From Ixodes scapularis (taxonomy: Eukaryota; Arthropoda; Arachnida; Ixodida; Ixodidae), in the NCBI RefSeq assembly GCF_016920785.2, contig NW_024609836.1:63033930-63097929 (forward strand): 64,000 bases of DNA. The letters run 5' to 3'. The notes under the pieces are model-generated. The model did no database searches, was not told the DNA's origin, and saw only the letters and a program-made list of their open reading frames with translations. Position 1 is the stretch's first letter, and each line of letters starts with the position of its first letter. Position numbers and translations under genes: made by a program. Shown here one piece after another: positions 12,293 to 23,640 of this stretch.

Positions 12293-15196
12293 ATGATTTA
12301 TTTTCTCTCTCATGGCATAGACGGCATGGCTAGGTTTTTACAGCACGCAAATTTCCTTTCGTTTAACGAATCATTTTCTTCTTCTTCCTCCGAGTCTTTC
12401 ACAGTTTTACACGTAAACATTCGCAGTATTCGAAAATACTGGGACGAATTTAAAATCATTGTTGATGAAGTACGTGACCATATTGATGCAATTGTGTTAA
12501 CCGAAATAAATGTCAGCGCTGATAATCTGTGTCAGTTTAAACTGGAAAGATTTCAAAACCTCTTTTATACTCGTTCATCTACTCGAGGAGGCGGAATTGG
12601 TCTGTTTATAAAAGACACGTGGATGACAACTCAAATCGATATCCAATTTAACCACTCAGAAAGCTTGATGTTTAGTATTTCCAATTCTAAACGCACAGTT
12701 TGCTTGCTAGCACTCTATCGACCTCCATCGTCGAACTGCACATACTTCTTAGAGGAGTTAAAACAAAGTCTGGGAAAACTATCAAACGAAGCACAGTTAC
12801 TTTTGGTAGGAGATATAAACATTGACATCCTCAAGACATCCAAATCATTTGTTTGTGATTATCTATCACTACTTGCTGAATTCGGGATAGTACCTACCAT
12901 TAACCGTCCTACCCGAGAAGAAGTGTTAAACGGGAACCTCGTCTCTTCCTGCTTAGATCATATAAAAATTAGATCTTCCGATTCTTCTATCCACTCCGCT
13001 GTCATTCTACAGAAGCTCGCGGATCACTACTTTATTGCTTGTAAATGCGTTTTTCATTCAAGAATAGTTCATAACATTGAGAGTACGTTTCGTTTGGAGA
13101 GACTTGATTTTGGTACTTTCGATCGGTTCATTAAGAACCATGAATGGAGCAAATTTATATCCTTCGTTAATAGCATGAACATGCATTCTGCGTTCGTGGA
13201 CATCATTAGAAAATTTCGGAACTGATCGACAACGATTGTGCACGTTAAAAAACGTAGACCTTCATTGCCCTGGCTTACATCAGATATCCTTGCAGCTATA
13301 ACTCGTAAAGAACAATTATGGAAAATATTTCGGCGCTCTCCTAACGACATTAATCTTGAAATAGAATGTAAAATACAAAGAAATAGGGTTAATGCTCTAA
13401 TTAGATCAGCAAAAAGAAACTATTATGCTAAAAAGATTTCTGACGCTCGTTCTGACTCTAAAAAAACTTGGTCGATTGTAAACGAACTTCGTGGTCACAT
13501 GCAGACGAGCGCGACTGAATCATTAGAAAAGCATTTCGGAACAGACTTAACTTCTACTGTCAATGCCTTTAATGATTTTTTTGTAAACTCACTCACGCAC
13601 TCATCTAATGATGATGATGTACTAACATCCCACATTCCGTTTACCTCTGAATCCGCTTTTCTTCCAACTCTTTCAGAGCCAGATTTGCGGTCATATCTGT
13701 TTGGTTTCAAACGCTCTAGGTCGGCGGGTGTTGATGGCCTGACAGTTCGTGACTTATGTCGAAATTATGACTCCCTGAAAAACGTTCTCCTTGTTCTTAT
13801 AAATAATATACTAAAACAGCTCATGTACCTGATGAATTAAAGCAGGCCTTGGTTGTTCCTCTCTTCAAGGGTGGTGCACCAAGCCAAGTTTCTTCATACA
13901 GGCCTATTTCAATATTGTCTTGCATATCCCAGATATTAGAGAAACATGTTTTTGTCGTTATGTCCGGGTTCCTTGAGAAGTACAACATAATATCGCTGCA
14001 TCAATACGGGTTCGTAGCTGGTCGCGGTACCACTCATCTTCTTGAGACTTTTTCTGACATGATACACTCGTCCTTTGAAAACAAAATGTATACGTGCGCA
14101 ATCTTCATTGATGTCGCCAAGGCATTCGATACCGTTAACCACACCATCCTTTTAGACAAGCTTCATAGGGTGGGCTTTCGTGGTCCGTTCCATGATTTAC
14201 TAAAAAGTTTTCTCACGAATCGTTCCCAAGTTGTATCGATAGATAACGTCCGCAGTTCTCATGCTTCCTTAACCTCTGGTGTTCCACAGGGCTCCATTTT
14301 GTCTCCACTATTATTTAACATTTTTGTAAACGATATTTCAACAGTAATGACCACTTCCAATTTATTCCAATACGCGGATGATACTCTCATATTCTCACAG
14401 CATCTTATATACCAGCGTGCAATAGAAATGCTCCAAGCCGATGTAACTAAAATAATGGACTGGTTCTTAGCAAATAAGCTTCGTGTAAATGCTTCCAAAA
14501 CCAAGCTGATATGCTTTCACAATCCATTAAAAAATGTCAGTTTGACTTCTCCACTGTTTCTACACGACTCCAGCTGCTCATGTGATAATTGTAAACCTGT
14601 TGAGTATGTGGACTCAGTGAAATACCTAGGCCTTAACTTTGACTGTGATCTTTCGTGGAACACACACATGTCTTATATATGCCAACGATTTGAGAACTGT
14701 TTCTTGCTTGCTTCACCATATAAAAGGATTTCTACCATTGTCACTTAAAAAAAGCATTACGCTAGCGTTAGCCTACAGCATACTCAGATACGGCATCACT
14801 GTTTTTTTTAACTGTCCTCAGTTCTGGCATCTGAGAGTTGATCGTATTCTAAAAGGAATTTTGAAAAGTGTCGCATATAGCAAAGACTTTCTATCCTGTG
14901 ACAACTTGTTTGCCACTCTCGAGTTACCTTGTTTCCACTCACTATTTCTCCAAACTGTTATCTGGCGACACTTCTGGGGAAGTGAGTTCAAAGTGTCGTC
15001 AAGTCCACTTCGTGATCTGAGATCTGCTCCGCGTTTTCAAATTCCACGGATAAGGACTCATTATGGTGAAAGTATTCGCTCATTCTATGTCCCAAAAATA
15101 TTTAATGAAGTCCCTGATTCTTTGCTTCTCCTTACTTCAAACAAGACATTAAAGAAATTTCTGAGGAGCTCGATCTCCGACATGTATAGACAGTGA
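12293..15196 (+). pseudogene. LINE endonuclease-reverse transcriptase, broken
   Basis: The protein would nick target DNA with an APE endonuclease and copy element RNA there. Endonuclease motifs run through the first segment (12293-13225): HVNIRS, VLTEIN, ALYRPPSS, LVGDINID and ADHYF (usually SDH). Reverse transcriptase motifs follow: AGVDGLTV near 13730, VVPLFKGG, SYRPISILS, HQYGF, IDVAKAFDTVNH, GVPQGSILSPLLFN and the catalytic YADDT near 14370. A thumb/C-terminal region runs to the TGA at 15194-15196. Breaks: an in-frame TGA at 13223-13225, a frameshift near 13820-13848, and another near 14700. It therefore cannot make an intact enzyme. Clade assignment (CR1/L2/Jockey group) rests on motif style only. 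Confidence 0.85.
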
Positions 15197-15770
15197 ACTT
15201 TACTGCTTTTAACTCTTGTTTCTTTGTCCTTACATATTGCATATTCCCTTGTGTCATTTTTTTTCTTTTCTTTTTTACTAAAGCACTTATTTTTTTTTTG
15301 GACACACAACGTGACTAGTGGATGTATTGTGTGAAATTTGCTATTTGTTTCTATGCATTTTTTTGTGTGAACACACCCTGAGTGAATTCGCCTGACTCAG
15401 CAAGATACATTCGTGTCTTCAATACGATATTTATTGTTGCATTTTTGCGTAATTTCGTGCGCGAAAGTGTGTGCCATTCAGTGATTTTTTTTATGACTCA
15501 TCTTTATGCTACATACAAACACGACTAAAACACCAACTCTGACTTTTCGCCTGTACTCTGATGAAACATTGAATGTGTGTGTGTGTGTGTGTGTGTTTTT
15601 TCCCCTATGTTCACGGCAATGTGAGTCCGTGCGAATATCCGGTCTGCCACACAAAATGCTGGATCTGGTCCCACAAGCCTCTGCTGCTTTGACCAGACCC
15701 GAGACTCAAGTGGTTATATTTGCAATGTTGAATAAAAAATTATTATTATTATTATTATTATTATTATTTA
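12293..15770 (+). mobile_element. CR1/L2-like non-LTR retrotransposon, 5-prime truncated
   Basis: This LINE begins near the start of the endonuclease domain and has no ORF1, so it is 5-prime truncated. It carries an APE endonuclease and reverse transcriptase (see the pseudogene entry). A roughly 570-bp 3-prime UTR with a (GT)n run at 15573-15596 follows. The element ends in GAATAAAA followed by an (ATT)n tail at 15740-15769, a microsatellite tail of the kind used by CR1/L2-type elements instead of poly-A. The upstream flank is (AAT)n, so trinucleotide repeats lie on both sides. No target-site duplication is evident. Confidence 0.85.
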
Positions 15771-15890
15771 TTTTCCAGTGCCCACAAACAACCTAGCGGT
15801 CTACCGTGTGGTGCACAAACATGGGTGAAGTATTATACATAAAGGACAAAATGCAAATTATCAAAGAAGAACAAACAACATACGCAAGCA

Positions 15891-15930
15891 AAAACAAACA
15901 CAAACAAACAAACAAACAAACAAACAAACA
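15891..15930. repeat. (CAAA)n microsatellite
   Basis: About ten tandem CAAA units with slight interruptions at the start. Confidence 0.9.
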
Positions 15931-18900
15931 ACAACTAGGGCTAGGTTTGATTTAACCTGCTTAAGGCAATTGCATTCATTCGCGTAATAGTTGCATAAAA
16001 TCCTGATGTGCACTAAACCTCTAATTAGGTAATTAAGGTTTTTTTCATGTAGAAACCTAATAAGTTATTCACCCCCAAAACAGCTAATTTTAGTAAAATT
16101 TCTAACGCTAATTAGTGAGCGAAACCAAGACTAAAATAAGTCCAAGCAGAAAGGAAGAACATGAGCCGTCTCCCAACTTGTCAGTGGCAGGTACGTCTCT
16201 AGATTCTTTAGAGGTTTCTGCGTTTCTTAGACAGCTTCATTAAAGCAGATTCAACTTGATAAAGCTATCCGTCTCTTATTAAGCTTATTTTGCCGATTTC
16301 GTTTCAAATTTGTCTTGCCGGTACGACGGGTTTAGATATGTGCAACTAACCGGATTCGCACACTAAATGACCTGTTCTTATTTTTTTACGAATGTGTGTA
16401 GTTATGGACAGTTTTCAACCTAGTATACTGCTTGCATTTCGATCCGGCTATATTTCTCCCGGACGGACCTCCCGCAACTAACTAACGACTTCTGTTGAAG
16501 CATTAAAGCGATTGAAATGTTTCCCTCTTACTATGGTGACATAACCGTAATATGCCCGTCGTAACTTTATTTGCCATTCAGATCTATTTAAGTTGAGACC
16601 AGTTCAAATATTTTTCTATAGCGACTGACAAGATCATAATGGCAGAATGGAGCGTCATTTGTCCAGCCTCGAGCGCCAGTTTCCTTAACTTCGAAAGGCT
16701 TTAGCATCTCGTGTTGAAGGCCGAACATTCGAAAGACGTGGACTATGTTCCAAATCTTACCCGAGTAACCTGCCTCCTACGTCAGCGGGTAATACCACTT
16801 GACATCGCAAGTAAACGATCCGCGACTCGATTTTGGAACGGCCGGGAGAATCACCTGGCTACTACGCAGAGTGCCTTCGTCTTGGGCAATGGCAAAAAGA
16901 AAACGCAGCAGCGATGGCAGAAAATAGCAGACAAACATTTGCTCTGAAAATTATTTATTCCAGCGATGACTTGGTTCACTGATTTAATTATATATAATTC
17001 GTTTTGCAGGAATGATCAAAGTTCTGATATTTTTTTACAGTATTCTGACTTTGTTTATCCTGTTTATTCACCAAAAATGTTTGGGATGTGGGAAGAACAG
17101 AATCGCTGTTTTCATACAGATAACGGGACGCTTTGTAGAGCGCTTATTTAAAGAGGAAAGTGAGTGCTCTGTGGCCAGATGCTTGCCGGTCTTATTTCTT
17201 TATTTACTAAATTTAAATTTCGGCCAGATTACTGGAAAAAAAAGACGAAGTTTTTTTACGGTAATACAACTTTCTGTTGTTACAGAAAATACGAGTATCT
17301 TTAGACTCTTTATTTACCAAAATCTTGTGTTCCTGACGAATAACATAAGCCCTGTATTTTAACCGGTAAGATTGTCTGCATTTGAATTTAACAAAAACCA
17401 ATTCCTTATCTTGACCCAAAATTTACCGGATATTTTGTGTTATATTGCAAATATATTTTACACTACACGTTCCGTTTTATCTGATCTCCCAGCTCCGCCA
17501 AAACTCCACGTAGCAATGGGGCAAATCAAACTTCTCAGAAAGCACTCACTATTAGCGACGTGCTGCGCGACCGATAGCGTCGCTGTCGTCGAAGATCGCG
17601 ATTGACCAGGCCATGGCTTCTTGTATACGGATGATGCCTGCCCAATCGCCAGTTCATGGCAAGGCGAATCCTGCCAATCATGGCGAGGCAAATACCGGTC
17701 GTGACGTCACGAAAAGAAACCGTAAGAGGGTGCCACCGAAACACCCCGGCGCCAATAAATCATGGCACTTTTCTGTATGTGTGTGTTTTTCTCCGCGACT
17801 GTTTTCTATAGTGCCAACTGATTCAAACAAGAGCGCAGAATCCGTTGTGACGACTCGCTGTTAATTCCTACATTTGCGTTTATGTTGCCACTGGATTCCT
17901 GTCTCGTTCGGACCTAGTGCAGACGGGCGTTAAAGTCTAAAACGCCGAACACAAGAGAATCAACCTTTTATTTCCTTGGAAGCAAACCACCACATTACAC
18001 CGCTCAAACAAACAACAATACAAAAACCGTCACCAGCTGCAGGACATTCAAGTGACATTTGATGCAATTTTTAATGCGCATTAGCTATAGTCATATTCAT
18101 TGCAATATGAGGTGTACTTCATTCTCCAGCCATCCCATTTCATAGCTCCTGCTAAGGATGGTGGTGAGCCTGAACCTAAGCTGTGTGAGTACGGTGCCTC
18201 GATCGCGACTTCGCCTGGTGTGATTACCGTCCTATCCCGCCAAAGCATCGAAAGTGGTCCCTAAGTGACAACGAGTTGCATCACAGAAGCCGCCGTTTCA
18301 TCATCATCATCATTATCATCATGGTAGATGTCGCGATCCTGGCGGTTGATCGTAGAAAAGCTGGCGAAAAATGCGAGTAGACGCTATAGGGTCGCCGTCG
18401 TTGAGTCGTCCCAACTTGCGTCTGCTTTGGTTTCCGTCGACTGTCTGGCGGCGGAGCGGCTCAATACAGAACAAGCGTCTGCCAGACGCCGCCAGGATCG
18501 CTACAGGCAGCAACATGACATCATTATGACGTCATCGGGCGAAAATCGAGGAACCACTTTTGACACCACGTTAGAAACATCAAGCGGAGACGTGTTCCAG
18601 GCACCTTACTAGTAGCGCGCGTTAGTCGTAGGAAAATTCAAACCAGAAACGGCCATTGAACGGAAAGCGCTAAGCGGCTTCTTCGTGATTGCCGTCGACT
18701 TGGAGGCTTTTTGCCGCGCGGTGGTTCGCCGCGTCCACAGCTGAAAAAGCCTGGCTGTCTTTCATGGCGAAACGCCTGTAAGTGACCTCATCGTCTCCGG
18801 TCACGTTGTTAATAAAGATGGCCAGAACTGCAATAAAAAATTACAAGAGGACGCTTAAGATTCGCCTTCAATAGTGGAACGCCATAGCGAAATATGTAAA

Positions 18901-18977
18901 CATATAAACTCCCGCTCGTACCCGCACCGTGCTGCGTGACCTAAGTGACCTAGTCTTGTCTGGCTCGCAACCGAACG
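15931..18977. other. No supportable gene; (TCA)n at 18298-18321
   Basis: AT-rich intergenic sequence. A 94-codon open frame at 18328-18612 and others match no family and lack splice or promoter context. Confidence 0.5.
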
Positions 18978-19012
18978 GTCGTGGCCGAGGGGCGGTGGGT
19001 TCAAATCCCGCC
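18978..19012 (+). tRNA. tRNA-Ser/Leu-like relic, internally deleted
   Basis: GTCGTGGCCGAGG, which looks like a type-II tRNA 5-prime end and A box, is followed almost at once by GTGGGTTCAAATCCCGCC, a perfect T-arm and B box. The anticodon arm and variable loop are missing and the 3-prime acceptor strand does not pair. It is a tRNA fragment or the head of a tRNA-derived SINE, not a functional tRNA. Confidence 0.4.
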
Positions 19013-19459
19013 TAAACTTCTTCAAATATTTTAGGGCACATTTATTACTTTATAAAGTTAAATAATATGACATATAGGGAAAATATTAAGTCGGATTACA
19101 TGTCACGTTTTTTAATCCCTTTAATTCTACGCGTGACGCCACGCTTCACGTGAGCTTTGTGGGTTGTTTTAAATTCACGGGCGAAGTAATGTGGCTGTGA
19201 CGTCATGATTCTATGGACCAATCGGGATTTTCACGTCGCAACGCCGCAGACATCGTTTTTTTTTTTACGACACGAGCTCCTAGGCGCTATCACACTAAAC
19301 ATAGGAGACATCAGAAAAGACCAATCACGTGCAAGAAAAGCGCAGGGTAACGATGCATTTTCTCTGCGTGATTGATTTAATTGGTGACCACAAATGCACG
19401 AACATGACGAACGCCGTGACCAAGCAGTGTTAGACTTACACGGAAAGTAACATAACCGT

Positions 19460-19587
<128 letters not shown>

Positions 19588-19974
19588 TGTCACGGGTGGT
19601 GATTCGTGACCAATAAACGAGAAATAAACAGAAATAAATAAACGATTAATGTGGCGAACTTGTGCCAAAAATAAAGAAGGAAACAGAAGAAAGCAGAGCG
19701 TCGCGGGCGTCGAAGTCGGCGTGTCAGCAGAATCGAGCGCTGGGGCGAGACTGACTCGAGAAGGTCGCGGGCGGCCTCTTATCTAGAGTGCGTCGCTATC
19801 TCGAAGATTCGGCAAAAACGGTTCGAGCGTCGCGTGATCGGGGCGAGAATGAACACGCACTTTCTAGAAAACAAAAGCAGGATAAATGATAGAAGTTACG
19901 GGCGGTACATGAATAAACGGGAGCTTTCTGGAGGACCGCGACCGAGCGTTGCTTTCTCAGCCTTGCGCGCGGCA
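19588..19974 (-). repeat. Gypsy-1 LTR, 3-prime copy
   Basis: 387 bp; starts TGTCACGGG and ends GCGCGGCA on the plus strand. It differs from its partner by five substitutions, at the sites AATAAACG, CGATTAAT, CGAGAAGG, GGCAAAAA and GCGGTACA. Confidence 0.95.
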
Positions 19975-20080
19975 TTACTCCCCCCTTTAAAAGTGCATCG
20001 CCCCGATGCAGTGTAAAACAAATCAAAATAAAAAGAACGATAAACTAAAGAGTCTTTTGGAGCACAAAAGGTCCACAGTC

Positions 20081-23029
20081 CTATCGAGCGTAGTACGGCT
20101 TCAGGCGCACGACGTGGACGACCTCAGGTCGTGGTGGGCGGCGTGACGATGTTCGTGTTCCGTCGGGCATCACCTCGTAGTTCAGATCCCCGAGTCGACG
20201 AAGCACTTTGTAGGGTCCAAAGTAACGTTTCAGGAGCTTCTCGCTGAGACCGCGGCGGCGAATCGGTGTCCACACCCACACCCTGTCTCCGGGCTGGAAG
20301 TGGACGTCCCGACGACGAAGGTTGTAGCGGCCAGTGTCGACACGTTGTTGAGCCTGAATCCGAAGCCTTGCGAGCTGACGGACTTCTTCTGCCCTTTGGG
20401 CAACCACCTGGGCGTCGTCACTTGCGTCGACAGCCACTTCGTGGGGTAACATAGCGTCCAGCATTGTCGTTACCTTGCGCCCATGCACCAGCTGAAAGGG
20501 TGTCATTCCGGTGGTCTCTTGTACGGCCGTGTTGTAGGCAAATGTGACGTACGGCAGCACCTCGTCCCATGTCTTGTGCTCCACGTCGACGTACATGGAG
20601 ATCATGTCGGCGATGGTCTTGTTGAGTCTCTCCGTTAGCCCGTTGGTCTGCGGGTGGTACGCCGTGGTGCGGCGATGGCTGGTGTGGCTGAGACGAAGGA
20701 CTTCTTGCGTCAGCTGGGCCATGAATGATGATCCACGGTCTGAGATCAGGACTTCGGGAGCGCCGTGCCGGAGGACGATGGATTCAATGAAAAACTTGGC
20801 AACTTCCACAGCAGTTCCGGAAGGAAGGGCTTTCGTTTCGGCATACCGCGTGAGATAATCTGTGGCGACGATGATCCAGCGATTTCCCGACGTCGACGGC
20901 GGAAAAGGGCCAAGTAGATCCATTCCGATCTGCTGGAAGGGTGCTGTTGGCGGAGGAATTGACTGCAAGAGTCCGGCCGGCCTCGTCGGAGGTTTCTTTC
21001 GTCGCTGGCATTGATGACATGATCGCGTGTACAGGTGGACGGTTTTGGGGAGCTTGGGCCAGTAATACTTTTCACGAATACGTGCCAGGGTCCGGCTGTA
21101 ACCAAGGTGTCCGGACGTCGGGTCGTCGTGGCAGGCTTGAAAGATCTCCTCCCGAAGGTCGGTTGGGATTACCAGCAGCCATGGCGAGTTGTTGTTCCCG
21201 AAGTTCTCTTTGTAGAGTACACCTTGTCTAATGGCGAAGGTCGGCAGCGCTCGTGAAAAAACACGTGGCACGGTACTCCCGCGCCCTTCCAGGTGCTCTA
21301 TTAGTGCGCGCAGCTCAGGATCGTCTCGTTGACGCCGGGCCATGTCGTCGATGTTCACTGCGCCCAGAAAACACTCGTCGTCATCGTCGTCGCTGCTGCC
21401 GGAAGGTGTTGCGACGGGAGCTCTGGACAGGCAGTCGGCGTCGCTGTGCTTGCGGCCTGACTTGTAGACGACGGTCATGTTGAACTCTTGTAGTCGGAGA
21501 CTCCACCGCGCGAGGCGTCCTGACGGGTCCTTGAGGTTCGCAAGCCAGCAGAGCGAGTGGTGGTCCGTGACTACCCGGAACGGGCTCCCGTATAAGTACG
21601 GACGAAACTTCGTGATTGCCCAGACGACCGCAAGGCATTCTTTTTCAGTCGTGGAGTAATTTCTCCCCGCCTTGGTCAATGTCCGACTTGCGTAGGCGAT
21701 GACTCGCTCGGTGCCTTCTTGTACTTGAACCAAAACCGCGCCAAGCCCTGCGTTACTTGCGTCCGTGTGAATCTCGGTTTCCGCATCCTGGTCGAAATGT
21801 CCAAGATCAGGAGGAGTCTGCAGTCGTCGCTTCAGCTCGTCAAATGCCTGTTGCTGTTCATCGGCCCATTCGAACTTCTCGGCGTCCTTCGTGAGGTGTG
21901 TGAGCGGTGCGGAAATTCTTGCGAAATCTCGAACGAAGCGCCGATAGTAGGCACATAGCCCAAGGAACCTTCGGACGGCCTTCTTGTCTCTTGGCGCTGG
22001 AAATGCTGCGACGGCACGAGTCTTCTCGGGGTCTGGGCGGACACCTTTGTTACTAACCACGTGGCCGAGGAACTTCAGTTCGTCATAAGCGAACCGACAC
22101 TTTGACGGCTTGAGGGTGAGTCCGGCGGTCCGTATGGCTTGGAGAACTGCTCGGAGTCGTCGCAAGTGCTCGTCGAAGTCGCTGGAAAACACGACGACGT
22201 CGTCGAGGTAGACGAGACAGCTCTGCCACTTCCGTCCTGCCAGTACGGTGTCCATGACACGTTGGAAAGTTGCTGGCGCCGTGCACAGTCCGAAGGGCAT
22301 CACTTTGAACTCGTACAGTCCATACGGCGTGACGAAGGCTGTCTTTTCTCGGTCTCTTTCGTCGACTTCGATCTGCCAGTAGCCGCTCTTCAGGTCCATC
22401 GATGAGAAATATCGAGAGTGGCGCAGCCGGTCTAGAGTGCCGTCGATGCGGGGGAGTGGGTAGACGTCTTTCTTCGTCACCGTGTTCAGCTGCCGGTAGT
22501 CTACACAGAACCTAAGCGTCCCGTCTTTCTTCTTAACCAGTACGACTGGAGAGGCCCAAGGACTGCTTGACGGTTGAATTATGTCGTCGTTCAGCATTTC
22601 TTGAACTTGCTCCTGGATCGCCTGCCTTTCCTTAACGGAGACTCTGTATGGCGATCGATGCACAGGGCGCGCGTCGTCCTCGGTAACGATGCGGTGCTTC
22701 GCAACGGTGGTTTGGCGCACCTTCGACGACGTGGCAAAGGAGTCGCGGTATTCGGCGAGAAGGTTAATCAACTGTCGTCGTTTCGGGCCCGGGAGTTTAG
22801 GGTCAATGTCGAGCTGCGCTGGCGACGCACTGTCTTGCTGAAGTGGCGAGAATTCGTCAGTAATGGCGGCGACAGCGGCGGAGTTTTGGAGTTCCTCGAC
22901 CTGGCCCACGGCTGCACCTTTTGTGAGGTGTTGCGCTTCGTTTCGGAAGTTCGTGACGAGGACCACAGTGCGGCCATCCTGAAGTTCAGCAACTCCTCTT
23001 GCGACGCCTATTCCTCTTCCCAGAAGCAA
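20081..23029 (-). CDS. pol: Gypsy-1 Pol: reverse transcriptase, RNase H, integrase
   Basis: This uninterrupted frame of about 982 codons holds all replication enzymes of the element. Reverse transcriptase spans about residues 140-320 with FSSMDLKSGYWQ and catalytic YLDD at 274-277. RNase H starts near 415, with Asp423 in HTDAS. The integrase zinc finger has His634, His641, Cys671 and Cys674. The integrase core has Asp704, Asp764 and Glu800, the exact D,D(35)E spacing. A GPY/F-like module (LLKRYFGPYKVLRRLG) lies near the C terminus. It is expressed by a second -1 shift from protease, so the start at 23029 is nominal. All catalytic residues are present, so activity is possible. There is no env frame before the polypurine tract. 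Confidence 0.95.
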   Translation of the reverse strand: MLLGRGIGVARGVAELQDGRTVVLVTNFRNEAQHLTKGAAVGQVEELQNSAAVAAITDEFSPLQQDSASPAQLDIDPKLPGPKRRQLINLLAEYRDSFATSSKVRQTTVAKHRIVTEDDARPVHRSPYRVSVKERQAIQEQVQEMLNDDIIQPSSSPWASPVVLVKKKDGTLRFCVDYRQLNTVTKKDVYPLPRIDGTLDRLRHSRYFSSMDLKSGYWQIEVDERDREKTAFVTPYGLYEFKVMPFGLCTAPATFQRVMDTVLAGRKWQSCLVYLDDVVVFSSDFDEHLRRLRAVLQAIRTAGLTLKPSKCRFAYDELKFLGHVVSNKGVRPDPEKTRAVAAFPAPRDKKAVRRFLGLCAYYRRFVRDFARISAPLTHLTKDAEKFEWADEQQQAFDELKRRLQTPPDLGHFDQDAETEIHTDASNAGLGAVLVQVQEGTERVIAYASRTLTKAGRNYSTTEKECLAVVWAITKFRPYLYGSPFRVVTDHHSLCWLANLKDPSGRLARWSLRLQEFNMTVVYKSGRKHSDADCLSRAPVATPSGSSDDDDDECFLGAVNIDDMARRQRDDPELRALIEHLEGRGSTVPRVFSRALPTFAIRQGVLYKENFGNNNSPWLLVIPTDLREEIFQACHDDPTSGHLGYSRTLARIREKYYWPKLPKTVHLYTRSCHQCQRRKKPPTRPAGLLQSIPPPTAPFQQIGMDLLGPFPPSTSGNRWIIVATDYLTRYAETKALPSGTAVEVAKFFIESIVLRHGAPEVLISDRGSSFMAQLTQEVLRLSHTSHRRTTAYHPQTNGLTERLNKTIADMISMYVDVEHKTWDEVLPYVTFAYNTAVQETTGMTPFQLVHGRKVTTMLDAMLPHEVAVDASDDAQVVAQRAEEVRQLARLRIQAQQRVDTGRYNLRRRDVHFQPGDRVWVWTPIRRRGLSEKLLKRYFGPYKVLRRLGDLNYEVMPDGTRTSSRRPPRPEVVHVVRLKPYYAR

Positions 23030-23640
23030 CTGGAGGCTTCCTTTTCGAGCAGAACTTCGCCGCAGAAATCTTCGGTGATCCCGACGGGTACGAAAACACT
23101 CGACCGCGGCGGTAAGTTAACGTGGCTGGCGAGGACTCGGACCGCAGATGACGTCGCTTTGGGTTCCTCCGGTGGTGAAACAGGCTTTCGCAGCGTCAAC
23201 CGGTTTGCTCCGAGGTCGATGACGGCGCCATACTCGCAGAGGAAGTCCATTCCGAGGATAACGTCCCTCGAACAGTCTTGCAGAACGACGAACTTTACAG
23301 GGCACGTCTCACCGTGGATCTCGACGCGAGCGGTGCATCGCCCGATTGGTGTGATGAGGTGCCCACCGGCGGTTCGTATTTGAGGTCCATCCCACGGCGT
23401 CGTGACTTTTCGAAGGCGGCGGGAGAGCCTCCCACTCAAAACTGAGTAGTCTGCTCCGGTGTCCACGAGTGCCGATGCGTCGTGGCCGTCGATGATGACG
23501 TTTAGGTTGTTGGACACCGTTTCAGGAGCGTCGTTTCGGTCTCCGGTAGCGTTCGAGTGGGGGCCCTCCGACGTTCGTGGAGGATCTTGGCGTCGGTCGT
23601 CTTCGGCAACTCCACCTCCAGGGGTTGCCGCGCCTAGTTT
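23008..23640 (-). CDS. pro: Gypsy-1 aspartic protease (via -1 frameshift from Gag)
   Basis: The retropepsin-type protease would mature the Gag and Pol polyproteins. The catalytic motif ALVDTGADYSVLSG lies near 23460-23480 and the second conserved block, VILGMDFL, near 23240-23260. The frame has no obvious ATG upstream of the domain; it is continuous in the -1 frame from the slippery site at 23637-23643, so I take the frameshift as its entry. It ends at a TAG at 23010-23008 and overlaps the pol frame. The protease-to-pol offset is again -1, but I see no canonical heptamer there (GAAAAGG near 23043 is only suggestive). Confidence 0.85.
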   Translation of the reverse strand, partial: KLGAATPGGGVAEDDRRQDPPRTSEGPHSNATGDRNDAPETVSNNLNVIIDGHDASALVDTGADYSVLSGRLSRRLRKVTTPWDGPQIRTAGGHLITPIGRCTARVEIHGETCPVKFVVLQDCSRDVILGMDFLCEYGAVIDLGANRLTLRKPVSPPEEPKATSSAVRVLASHVNLPPRSSVFVPVGITEDFCGEVLLEKEASSCFWEEE

